From Cordilura impudica (Eukaryota > Arthropoda > Insecta > Diptera > Scathophagidae), in assembly GCA_963682025.1 (NCBI GenBank), contig OY821520.1:91298992-91362991 (forward strand): 64,000 bases of DNA, in the 5' to 3' direction. Below are positions 10,024 through 20,845 of this stretch, piece after piece. How positions within the stretch are numbered: position 1 is the first letter of the stretch; each line of letters starts with the position of its first letter. The notes beneath the pieces were generated by a model. It saw nothing but the letters and a program-made list of their open reading frames with translations. It did not search any database and was not told where the DNA came from. Made by a program: the position numbers and the translations under genes.

Positions 10024-11265
10024 TGCAATAAGCAGATAATTGCACCAAATATATATCACAATGGATTATTTTGATCCCAGGAGCACTGAATGGTTAAATA
10101 AATAAAAATTAACTGAAGTATTTTTCTTAAACTCCAAATAGTGGTATCAACGAGTTTATAAGAAAAACTCGTTTTAGGTCATTTTTATTTTAAAATATTT
10201 TAAAATCCAAAGCTGGCCTTGGCAAATAATGGGTTAACGGTCCCTAATTTATCCCAAATTTTTGGAACGAAACTTCCACATATTTGGTTATTATATTTTA
10301 AGTGTCGCATCTAAAAATTGCACAGCCCTTACAAAATATTTGAATTTTTTGAATAAATTGTCTTTTATTAGTTTAGGGTCATATGTGACCCCAATTCCAA
10401 AAGGGTTAATGGAGTCGTATTATTTTTTTCCGAAACCCTAGGCTATTAAGATAAAATATAATATTTAAAAGTAGAAAAGCGATGAATTTTTGATACAAAG
10501 TATTTAGAAAGAGTACATTTACAGAATATTTCACAATAATCCAATTTTTCTCGAAATCCGCGAAAATAAAATCCTTGTCAAAAAAAGTTCTGGCAAAGGG
10601 ATTTACTTAAAAAATCACACAGTTAATCTGCAACATGTATTTAATAAAACCTTAAAGTGACAGATTAATTTTTTTAAATTTTGTTTAAAAAAATTTTTTC
10701 AAACTTGAAAAAAGACTTTTAAAGATTTTATCAAAAAAAAATTCCAATTTTCGGTCCCAATGCGCAATAGATTAACAACGTGGTAATAAAACAATACTTC
10801 ATATCTAAGTACTTATAAGTATAGAGACCAAAAAAAAAATGATGGCTTTAATCAATTTCTCAAAGTTGAAAAAAATGCCATCAAATTTCATGACCTAGTT
10901 TTTTTGGCACAGAAGTGGTCTGGGGCATTTGCTATTTCTTGGCGAGGTTTCATAAGATTTTGAAGTTTTATAGCCACTTGAAAGGATAATTTCATACTGA
11001 TCCCGAATTGTGTAACAGCTTGCCGGAAAAATTAAACTATAGAACGAAATTTTCGTAAAATCTGAAAAAAAAAAAAAAAAGTCATATTTTCCCCATATAA
11101 ACACACTTGAAATTTTCAATCGCTTTGCGCCACGACTAAACGTTTTTTGATTGGCCCAAAACTTTGTATTTCTAAGTTTTTTTTTTGCTACTCGCATATT
11201 TCTAGGGGGTGAGACTGACAGTTTGAACACTTTTTTTTCCCTCCATATTACGAAGGGCCACCCTA
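10024..11265 (-). repeat. Right arm of foldback element
   Basis: Inverted counterpart of 8355-9562, from TGCAATAAGCAGATAATTGC at the inner end to the outer end GGGCCACCCTA. Differences from the left arm are mostly small indels in homopolymers and scattered substitutions. Confidence 0.88.
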
Positions 11266-11274
11266 ATAGAGCAT
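11266..11274 (+). repeat. 9-bp target-site duplication, right
   Basis: ATAGAGCAT, identical to 8346-8354. Confidence 0.88.
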
Positions 11275-11796
11275 AATATTTCGAACTGAGTTAGATTTTT
11301 ATAAACAAATTTGCAACAGAAAGTCATACCTAGGTAATCGTATATAATTCCTAATGATCCGGGCCTCTGAAACTTTAAACTGGTTGATGAGATCATTTGT
11401 CTCTAACAAAAATAATAATGAGTACTGATTATAAAATGAGTGGCTGCAAAATAACAGCAAATGAGCATACTCGCTGTGGTTGAACCAAGTTCAACACATT
11501 TCTTTACTTAAAACTAAAGAAGTTGTAAAAATTTACTTTTATAAATTTAAGAAAACTTACATCTAATCGCTTATATTCAGAATTGAATATGCAATAAAAG
11601 GATATAGAAATTCGTACTCTCGTGCAAAACGCAAATGGGTGATTCTACGCAAACAGGCCATTATCATATGAGTGGCACAAGAAACCAAAATCATGTCAGA
11701 AGTTTCTAATTTTTTGTAACAAGATACTAGAAAATAGCTGTTACACTTAATATTAAAAAATACTATTAACAATAAATTTTTTATTATTTATTGAAA

Positions 11797-12680
11797 TGAG
11801 TGAATGATCACAAAGTGAGAGAATGACATTTTGTCGGAAAAACCATATTTAAAATAATAATTTTAATAAAATTTTTGTAGCTCTCTGATTTGCATTTCTT
11901 CTTTTTTACAGGATCACCCTATAGTTTTTCCCCTTGGTTCACTGTAATTTTCATTCATGCAAAAGTTAGTATATTCTACTTTCTGAACAAAAGTTCTGTT
12001 TGAGAAATTAGTTTAAAATAGTTTAATATAAGTTAATTGCTTAAAAAAATAACAAAATATAACAAAAATATCTTTTGTACTAGTTCTGAAAAATAATAGA
12101 ACCAGTCAATCACTATAGCATCATTCTTTAACATGAGGGAATGACCCGTGAGGGACTGACATAATTTGAAAATATTAGCTTCAGAAATTTGTACTGTTAA
12201 GTAAAATTAAAAAATCTATACACACTCTCAAATTATCCATTTAGGGAAAATAAAATACTCATTAATACATTTTAAGGATACAAATTAACTCCATCAACTC
12301 AAATGAGGGAATGATAATATCACCTTGACACTTATGAAATAAGTTTATTCAATTCCTCCTTACACACTAAAGAACTTCTACGAGATGGCTGAATTTTGGT
12401 TTACATGCAGGTCAGAATATGTGCTCAGTACATGTGTCTGTTTCTAGCTTTATAGCAGCGCCATATAGCTGAAAATCCTAAATTATTAATGAGCGAGGGA
12501 GTGGTTTGAAACATGAGTTGCAAAACATGTTGTCAAAAAAATTATTAACTACATATAAATAGACCTTCAAGTTTTTATTTTAAAAAACAAAAGTCAGAAA
12601 AGAGAAGTAGTAACTGTTTATGTAAGAAATATTTATTGTTGTATTTTTAGATAGTAGTGGTTGCATGTGAGGGAATGATA
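11797..12680 (+). repeat. Dispersed TGAGGGAATGA motif cluster
   Basis: Six or seven same-strand occurrences of TGAGGGAATGAYA or close variants are seen near 11797, 11816, 12132, 12152, 12303, 12489 and 12667. They are separated by unrelated AT-rich sequence, so this is not a tandem array. No gene is visible in the interval. Confidence 0.55.
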
Positions 12681-12972
12681 TTTCATAGGATTAAAAATAA
12701 AAAATAAATATTTTTTTAAATTTATACAACAACTTTATGAGCTAATGTAATAAAACCGTGCCCAAGCTATATGTTGGATAAATAATTTATGAATTTTTAT
12801 TTTGATAAAATTAAAATATCCTCCAGTTTCATCATTTTGGCCTATTTACATAGAATTACCCAAATAATTTTAAAAAAATACTCATACGCACCGTACTCAA
12901 TTTGATAATTAACCATTCAGTAAATAAATTTTTTAAAGCAATTACCAGAATTTTTATACCTCAGCAAATCCT

Positions 12973-14457
12973 GGTTACGGTTGTGACACAAAGTACACCT
13001 TTACCGGGTGATTGCAGCTACGCTGTCTTATGAAAATATTATGAAAAATTTTTGGTTTTTATCATTCACCTAAAGGTACAATTATGGAACCTTCACTAAT
13101 TCAATTTACTATTGTACTTACTGCAAAAAATTAGTTTGCTGCTGTTACAGTTGTGACACAATTGGAGACACATATTTTTTCCCTTGACGATAATTTCATG
13201 TTTTGAGCCCCCTTGAGAAAGATATAGAAATGAAAAAAATGTAATTGTCACAAGAGATATATATTTAACAATTTAGAGTTGTATTCAAAAATTTTACTCT
13301 CTTGGTCCCTTAGAAAATAGAGATTAAAAAGTTTTTACGGTTGTGACAGGTGTGTTACGGTTATGACATAGTACAGAAATAAATAGAAATTCAGCATTTA
13401 TCATAGAGTTTATGTAACCCACAAGCAATAAACTTTCAAGCAAGAAAAAAAAATTAATTGGCATTAGTTTTATTGCAAACCATTTGCATTACAACGAAAA
13501 TCTCGTTATTATGAAACATTTTAGCGGTCCCTTGGAGTTAGTTGTAACTATATAGATAGCTATTACAATACTGATATTACAATGTTATGAATACACTAAA
13601 TTTAAAAACTTGTTATCTTTGAAATACAATTTCCCCGAACTTCTTTAGAAATAGGCAAATAATCTTTAATCCGTTCTATTCCAACATCAGTGTCAAAATC
13701 ATCATTAGTAGGTTAAACATAATGCGGCAACTTTCCCTCTTTTTTTCTTAAGTACTGAATGCAAATTTTGCCATCTTTCACGTCATTATAGTACCCAAGA
13801 TAATATAATGGTTTGTTTAAGTCTACTAACCTATTATCTACTGACTTCTATTTGTATTGAATGACTACATATTTCTTAACCCATTCGATTCCACTGTAAT
13901 CGCTTGAATACAAAAATGTCAATTTTGTGATGCTATATCTCTCAGTGTCCGTCTGTTTCAATTTCACGTCGTCCATCTGCTATTCTGCACTCATCGCCCT
14001 TTAACACTTACCGATCTTCTTAACCCTACTTTGTACGATCCCATATATATTGTTGAATTAAGAAATTCAGTCAATTCAATAATAAATGTGTGTTCTTACA
14101 TTGTGTATAAGTGTTATTTATACATCGTGTGATTGATTTGCATTGTGTATGATTGTTGTTTTTACACGTGTCTGGAAACTAAATTTTACTCCATATTTAT
14201 AGTGTGTAAATAACAGCAACAAAAATGACATGTCACAACCGAAACATTTTGTGTCACAACACTAACACCATGTGTGTCACAACCGTAACACTAATTAAAT
14301 ATAGTTATAACTGGGCAAAATATCATTTTTGTTTATATTATGTTTGCATACATGGCCAGTATTACTTTTGATGTATTACACATGTTACAAAATAATAATG
14401 AGTACAGAATCCGTTTTATTCTAATCGAAAGGATATTTTTTGTTACGGTTGTGACAT
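12973..14457. repeat. Dispersed GTTACGGTTGTGACAC motif cluster
   Basis: Eight occurrences of GTTACGGTTGTGACAC or near variants: forward at about 12973, 13144, 13335, 13354 and 14442; reverse at about 14231, 14251 and 14273. Spacing is irregular. They flank the decayed coding fragment at 13602-13994. Repeated short motifs in both orientations around a transposon coding fragment resemble subterminal transposase-binding repeats of some DNA transposons; that function is an inference. Confidence 0.65.
13602..13994 (-). pseudogene. Decayed C-terminal fragment of a transposon-type protein
   Basis: One minus-strand frame runs 131 codons from ATG (13994) to TAA (13602) with three internal stops and otherwise protein-like content. 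It contains a WVKKYVVIQYK segment, then YYLGYYNDVKDGKICIQYLR and a DDFDTDVGIERIKDYLP tail. The pattern of aromatic strands followed by an acidic tail resembles the small beta-rich domain at the C-terminus of some arthropod transposon proteins; I do not recognise a precise family. A GGTAAGT donor-like sequence lies just upstream, so it may have been a last exon. The surrounding motif cluster suggests the same element. Confidence 0.5.
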
Positions 14458-14559
14458 GCAAGTTAGTTTTACTAAAAAGAATATTATTTACTTTTAAACT
14501 TGAGGCTTTGCAATTCCTTTGATAAAAAACACACCACTGATGTCTCTACCAACTAAGAA

Positions 14560-15035
14560 CATCAAGTGAGCCATTTTGGACTGCATCGCTTGGAGAAAAA
14601 CATGTTACCAGATTGCAACTAATATGATAATTTAAATAATTAAATTATTTTGTTAGATTATTGAAGTAGAGATCTTGTGCTCTAATTTTATGTATGACAT
14701 GTGCATATTAAATAACATTTTTTTTTGCTTGGTGTTCACCTTTTCTCAGGATTTGCTGACCTAATATGTTATTTTTTTAATTTACCATTCCAAAAATTTC
14801 TACTTTAAAATAATTTAATGTTTTAGCATTAAGAAAATATTTTTTTATTTTCAAAATATTAATAATATAAAAGTTTTATTTTATTAAATATATAAATAAA
14901 ATTTTTTTTTAATTTCATAATGAAATTTACATATTCCACCAAACAGTTAGGTAGTAAAGTAAATGGGTAACGTGGGCCAAGAAAAGGGTCATACCATCAT
15001 ATATTCCTTCCATTTTAAGTACTGCATTCTTTTAA
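14560..15035. other. AT-rich sequence, nothing assignable
   Basis: A/T-rich with poly-T and ATTTTATTA-type runs. No ORF, repeat family or RNA is recognised. Confidence 0.4.
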
Positions 15036-15039
15036 TTAC

Positions 15040-15425
15040 TCCCTATACGGTCAGAGTATAATGACTTCTTGCTGATGTTTGTAACTACTAAAAATATATG
15101 ACCTAGAACTATCTTTAATTATACCGATCGACTCAGAATCACTTTCCATTCGTCTGTCCGTCTGTGTGTTCTTGTAAAACTTGTAAAAAAAAAAACTACA
15201 GGTCGCAAATAAGATCATATTTTGATGGAATTTGGTATGTGAGCTCCTGTCAGCCATAGCATTAACCCTATTGAAATTGGCGAAAATCGGAGCATGTACA
15301 GACATAGTCCCCATACAAATGATACCTATGAAATCGACTCAAATTGCCATATGATCCACATTATTATATAGATCTGATCAAGTTGGATTTATGTGTGTTT
15401 ATTATACTCACTAACCAGGTGATGT
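15040..15425 (+). mobile_element. DINE/HINE-like repeat, 5' fragment
   Basis: Matches the 5' half of the full copy at 16558-17352: CCCTATAC, the TAATGACTT box, TTATACCGATCGACTCAGAA and a short (GTCY)n tract. The ORF on the minus strand across it is a by-product of the repeat. Confidence 0.75.
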
Positions 15426-15639
15426 GCTTAGCAACACACAGCATTTCATTCGTGGTTAAATTTGTAAATTTTTTTCATTTAATGAAATGATTGCAATTAA
15501 CTTATAATGCAATCACAATTCAAAACAATAACCACCATTACAAAACTTTCCTTTTTCAGAAATGCTTTAATAGGTCGTAGTATTTTGCATTATAATCAAA
15601 ATTTAACGGAGAAAACTTTGCGCCACTATGTAACCGATA

Positions 15640-16353
15640 GGTTATACTCATAAGCAGTCAAACAATGTTTAAAGACGTGTGCTGCTGTGTGTAACTAACA
15701 AAAATATTTTACCTTGACTCATCTTTTATTATACCGAATGACTCAGAATCACATTCTGAGTCGATTTAGCGATATCCGTCCGTCTGTTTGTCTATAAATT
15801 TTGTAATCAAACTACAGGTCGCAAATATGAATATATTTTAATAAAATTTGGAATGTAAGCTTCTATGGGCTATTGAATGAACGCTGTTGAAAATGGTGAA
15901 ATTCGGTCTATGTTCAAACCTAGTCCCCATACAAATGACCCTTTAAAATCTATACAAACTGCCAATAATATCCAAATTATCACATAGATTTCAGTCAAAT
16001 TTGCTTTGTATGTGTTTATTATATCCATTAATCAGTAGTCCAAAAATAATCCCTATACGACAATTCTTAGTCATAGGCCCATATAAATGCTTCCCGATCT
16101 TCACTTCAATCTATGAGAAAGCAAACTATTGCACAGATTTTTCACAAATTTAGTTTATATATGTTGTTACAAAAAATAAGTAAACTTACCAAATATGGTC
16201 AGGATCGGTCCATTCTTGGACCCAGTCTCCATATAAATATAGCGTCCGATATGAACTTTTCATATTCAAAGGAAACTGTGCCACTCAAATGTGGTTTATG
16301 CTTATTTTCTAAATCCAATCGGTTGGGTAATTTCAATTTTCTTACTTGTTTGT
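15640..16353 (+). mobile_element. DINE/HINE-like repeat, diverged near-full copy
   Basis: Collinear with the reference copy: GACTCATCTTTTATTATACC, GTCCGTC tract, CAAACTACAGGTCGCAAATA, ATATAGCATCCGATATGAAC-like segment, and a 3' end in TTTTCTTACTTGTTT. The 3' hairpin is degraded. Confidence 0.8.
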
Positions 16354-16557
16354 TTATGGTGTTTTATCTTCCCTGTTATTTATTTTTTTTTATCTTTCTT
16401 TTGGATAATCGAGATTAGGGTTTCAGCTACCTAAAATTTAAAATTATTCTGTAAAGTATGTTGTTTTATTTAGAAGGAAGCAAGATCTTCATCAGTACAG
16501 GTAACATAGTTTTATGACAGACAGAACTTACAGTGAAGAGGCGTTACATACTCTAAG

Positions 16558-17352
16558 TTTTTATACCCTATACCACTATGTGGTTTGGGTATAATGACTT
16601 TGTGCTGCTGTTTGTAACAACCAAAAATATTTGACCTAGACCCATCTTTAATTATACCGATCGAATCAGAATCACTTTCTGAGTTGATTTAACAATGTCC
16701 GTCCGTCCGTCCGTCCTTCCGTCCGTCTGTGTGTCCATGTAAACCTTGTAATCAAACTGCAGGTCGCAAATATGAATATATTTTGATGAAATTTGGTATA
16801 TAAGCTTTTATCGGCCATGGGATGAACGCTATTGAAATTGGTGAGAATCGGTCCATGTTCAGACCTAGCCCCCATACAAATTACCCCTATGAAATCGACA
16901 TAAATTGTCATAAGATCCAAATTGTCATATAGATCTTACTCAAATTGGGCTTATATGCGTTCATTACACCCACTAATGAGTAGTCCAAAAATTATCCCTG
17001 TGGCCCCATATAGAGCTGCTTCCCGATTTTCACTTAAATCTATTAAAAAACAAAAATATTGCACTGATTCTTCTCAAATTTTGTTTGTATATATTTTTGC
17101 AAAATACAAGAGACTTTATTAAACATGATCATGATCGGTCCATTTTTGGACCTAGTCCCCATATAGATATAGCATCCGATATGAAGTTTTTCATATCTGC
17201 AGCCAAAAAAATTAATAAAAATCCCACTCAAATTTGGTTTTTGCTTATTTTCTATGTCCAGTTAGTTGGGCCTAAGAGATAGGGTTTCTAAACGCATGGT
17301 ATAGGGTATCGTATAGTCGGTCTAGACCGACTATAATTTTCTTACTTGTTTT
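16558..17352 (+). mobile_element. DINE/HINE-like repeat, full reference copy
   Basis: Starts TTATACCCTATACCACTATG and ends ATTTTCTTACTTG. It has a (GTCC)n/(GTCY)n microsatellite near 16697-16735 and a perfect 24-bp palindrome centred on TCTAGA at 17312-17335, 15-20 bp from the end. Non-autonomous, about 795 bp, no protein. A (GTCY)n core plus a 3' hairpin is the known pattern of DINE-1, mini-me and other Helentron-associated elements. The ORFs at 16672-17282 are by-products. Confidence 0.82.
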
Positions 17353-18015
17353 ATTATATTTTACATACAGTAAAATGGAATAAATTTCGAAAGAATGGGT
17401 TAAATTAATATATCTGAGTCCCCCAGATTTCCCGACCAATTTACACATTTGCGAAAATTAAGCAACTACAAGTAAAGAAATTAGAGACGTTGTAGACCGA
17501 CTATGCAATACCTTGTACTATGCGATTCGGGAGAGGATCATGGATTCAACTTCGCTGAGGCAAGTTGGTATTGTTATTAATTCGTAGCATGCATATAAGG
17601 AAAACTTCATATCTCATGTTTTCTTATAAGGGGAATAAGTCCAAAAATAGACATATCATGATCCTATTTAGTTAGGTCAGTTACTTTACTCAAAAACATA
17701 TATCGACTAACTTTTAAAAAAATCTACGGATTAGGAGTATTTATGTTTTTTGATAAATTTAAGTAAAGATCGGGAATCAGTTTATAAGAGGGACTATGTC
17801 TAAAAATGTTCCTACAGAGTATATATACAGAGTTTTTTTTTTGAAAATCTTCGTCTTGAGTTTGCCCATCGATCCCTTTTTTTGTACTTTTGATTTCTGG
17901 AACTTTCTTTCAAAACTTGGTCTTTAAGGAAACAGAAATGATTTTTGGAGCAAATGCAACTCTACGGAACGCCAGCATATGTTTTTCGCTTCATGATATT
18001 TATGAATATTAAAAG
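17353..18015. other. Intervening sequence with a reverse DINE fragment
   Basis: No gene seen. About 17735-17815 resembles a reverse-strand piece of the DINE/HINE repeat (TTTGATAAATTTAAGTAAAG...). The rest is unassigned. Confidence 0.4.
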
Positions 18016-18742
18016 GTAGACCCATCTTTTATTATACCGATCGAATCAGAATCACCATCTGATTCGATTTAACGATGTCCGTCCGTCCGTCCGTCCGTCT
18101 GTGTGTCCATGTAAAGCTTGTAATCAAACTGCAGGTCGCAAATATGAATATATTTTGATGAAATTTGGTATATAAGCTTTCATCGGCCATGGGATGAATG
18201 GCATTGAAATAGGTGAGAATCGGTCCATGTTAAGACTTAGCCCCCATACAAATGACCCCTATGAAATCGACTTAAATTGCCATAAGATCCAAATTATCAT
18301 ATAACTCTTAGTCAAATTGGGTTTGTATGTGTCTACCACATCTATTAATCAGTAGTCCAAAAATGATCCCTGTGGAACAACTCTTAGTCATAGGCCCCAT
18401 ATAGAGCTGCTTCCCCATCTTCACTTGAATCTATCAAAAAACAAAAATATTGAACTGATTCTTCTCAAATTTTGTTTGTATATATTTTTGCAAAATACAA
18501 GAGACCTTACCAAACATGGTCAGGATCGGTCCATTTTTGGGCCTAGTCCTTATATAGATATAGCATTCGATATGAACTTTTTCATATCTGCAGCCAAAAA
18601 AAATAATAAAAATCCCACTCAAATTTGGTTTATGCTTATTTTGTTATATCCAGTTAGTTGGGCCTGAGAGATAGGGTCTCTAAACGCATGGTATAGGGTA
18701 TCGTATAGTCGGTCTAGACCAACTATAATCTTCTTACTTGTT
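18016..18742 (+). mobile_element. DINE/HINE-like repeat, 5'-truncated copy
   Basis: Begins inside the element at AGACCCATCTTTTATTATAC and runs to CTTCTTACTTG. Highly similar to the copy at 16558, including the GTCCGTCCGTCCGTC tract and a 3' palindrome with one mismatch. Confidence 0.85.
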
Positions 18743-19097
18743 TTTTTTTTCTTTCCTTGACTTTATAAATATATTGAATAATTCCTCGATTCTGCAGCAA
18801 AATATTTTACAAATCAAATAGATTAAGATAACTTCAGATAAAAAGATTTGTATATCATTATTTTATGATTTTTAATGAGGTTTTCATAAAAGCTAAAAAA
18901 CCTTGTAATTCATCAACCACTTTTTATATTTTCATAGCAACGAGGGAGAGGTGTTGATTGCTGCTAATAAGTTATCGCTTGGTAGACATTGAATACTGTT
19001 TCTATTCTGGAGATCAATTAAGACCTTCCGACAATGTTTCGGAATTGAAAATCAGATTAAAAATCACGAAATAATGTAAAATTATTTTTAAATTTAA

Positions 19098-20046
19098 TTA
19101 AAAACAAGTACGGAAGTTATAGTCTGTCAAGACCATGCGCTTTGATAGAGCCTCTTGGAGGGTTTTTACTAAAGAAATAACCGAATATAGAAAATAGGCA
19201 TAAACTACAAATTAGTGCCTTCGGTAAATCCATTTTTCACATTTATTTTAATTTTTAACAGCTGCCAGGGGGCGTCGACGTGCAATTTTGTGGGTTTTTT
19301 TTTCCCTTGCTAATTCAAATAGTAAATAAAAACCGATTTTTTTGACTTAAATTGAACTAAATCGATATACGTCGTATATAAAGACGCCATATAATTTACA
19401 ACGCTGACTATTGTTGGCTAATTGAAATACGGAAAAGTCAACGATTCATCGATTTGTGCAATAATTTCATAAATTTTCCCCAAAAAGGTGAAAAAATTCA
19501 CAAAAATACAGGTAAACGCCCCCTGGCGGCTATTAAAAATGAAAATAAATGTGAAGAATAGATCTCCCGATCCAAAGAACCCCCTGGCATATACACTTTG
19601 AATAAGTTTGTTACATTTGAATGAGTATCATGGGAAATAACATGAAAATATCTTCATCGAAATTTTGCCAGGCTCGAAAATGATTTTAGAGGTATGGTTC
19701 CTTGGGAAAATATACCTAATATGGCCCATAGTACCAGAATCGCGATTAACCCATTGAGGGGTTTTCCGCCCCCCTACAATTTGATCCATCCTAATATATT
19801 GGTATTATAGTTTGGATCTTAATACCATTTTAGTGGATATGAACATGCACCGATTTTAACCAATTTCAATAGGGTTCATCGATAAAAGCTTGTATACCCA
19901 ATTTCATAAAAATATATTCATATTTGTGACCTGTAGTTTGATTGCAAAGTTTACATGGACACACAGACGAACAGACAAACATCTCTAAATCGGTTCATAA
20001 AATGGCTCTGAGTCTATCTGGCCACATAGTGGTATAGGATATAAAA
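19098..20046 (-). mobile_element. DINE/HINE-like repeat, reverse copy carrying a nested MITE
   Basis: The 3' end (AACAAGTAC...) is at 19103 and the 5' end (CCACATAGTGGTATAGGATA) at about 20040. The interior is interrupted at 19238-19553 by an unrelated inverted-repeat element and is otherwise diverged. Confidence 0.75.
19238..19553. mobile_element. 316-bp MITE with ~38-bp inverted ends and paired GC-rich motif
   Basis: Ends are imperfect inverted repeats from CACATTTATTTT to the motif GCTGCCAGGGGGCG (19261-19274), mirrored by CGCCCCCTGGCGGC (19517-19530). No coding capacity. No clear target duplication. The GC-rich motif stands out in AT-rich surroundings. Confidence 0.65.
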
Positions 20047-20845
20047 ATACATAAAAATCTCGTTATAATTAGTTTCCAAAAATATCTTCACAGTTTTTTG
20101 ATGCAGAATTGAAGAACTTAATAGAAAGTAAATGAACTATTTTTTCATTCATGAAACACCATACACTAAAAACTTTTTTTGAGACACCCTATTGTATGTA
20201 TCTCAACCAAATCTAGTTTTTAAATTTTATTAAACCAAAAACGATATATGGTTCAAAGCAATCATTTCAATGATGTATATCCCCTTATAAATCTGATCTA
20301 AAACAATCCACAACTAATGTGAAAAAATTCATTTTAAAACTAGTTTCTGAACCACTTCTTGGGAAACGAAATTATAGCTGGCTAAAATAAATTTTCCAAA
20401 ATGACTTATACGAATACTTTTTTAACATAACATTGACATATAGACAAAGTTTAGTTTTTGTTTACATAAATCACACTTGTTATAAAATTGTTCACTTTTT
20501 GCACTTTTCACTTGTTCTGCAATATACTTTAGTTTACTTTTTAAGAGGAGTGCAATATTTTTCTTTGAATGTGTACTTTTTTTACAATCAGTTGCGGTAT
20601 CTGACTACAATTAACTCGATGTACATGAAGTTATATAAGAAATAACTTTAGTAAAAAGGATCATTTTGCCAAACTAAATGTCTCCAGTTGGCGTTGTTCA
20701 TATTACTAAACACTGTTTCCCAAAGATGTTCAAGATAATCAACGAAAAAAGTTCGTTAGCAATAGTCCTTATGCCTTGAACAAATAAGCCTTCAGTGCCA
20801 ATTTTTTACTGAACATAGATTTAAATGCGATGAAATTTATATATA
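20046..20845. other. Unassigned AT-rich sequence
   Basis: No recognisable gene or repeat family. The 70-codon ORF at 20433-20645 has no family resemblance I can see and is rich in Tyr/Phe, as expected from random AT-rich DNA. Confidence 0.4.

Larger units (their letters stand above)
8355..11265. mobile_element. Foldback DNA transposon, non-autonomous, 9-bp TSD (MULE/FB-like)
   Basis: The element is 2911 bp. It starts TAGGATGACCC and ends GGGCCACCCTA, with arms of about 1.2 kb that are inverted copies and a spacer of about 460 bp. Perfect 9-bp duplications flank it. Long arms plus a 9-bp duplication are known for Drosophila FB and Mutator-like elements, so assignment to that group is an inference. 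No transposase is encoded; ORFs in the arms (for example 9118-9324 and 10895-11230, minus strand) are incidental. The arms carry poly-T runs and would form a very stable hairpin. A third, truncated arm copy lies at 60620-61505. Confidence 0.88.

Noticed and set aside
10895..11230. 111-codon ORF in foldback arm
   Set aside because: Runs through poly-T/A; not preserved in the left arm or the third copy.
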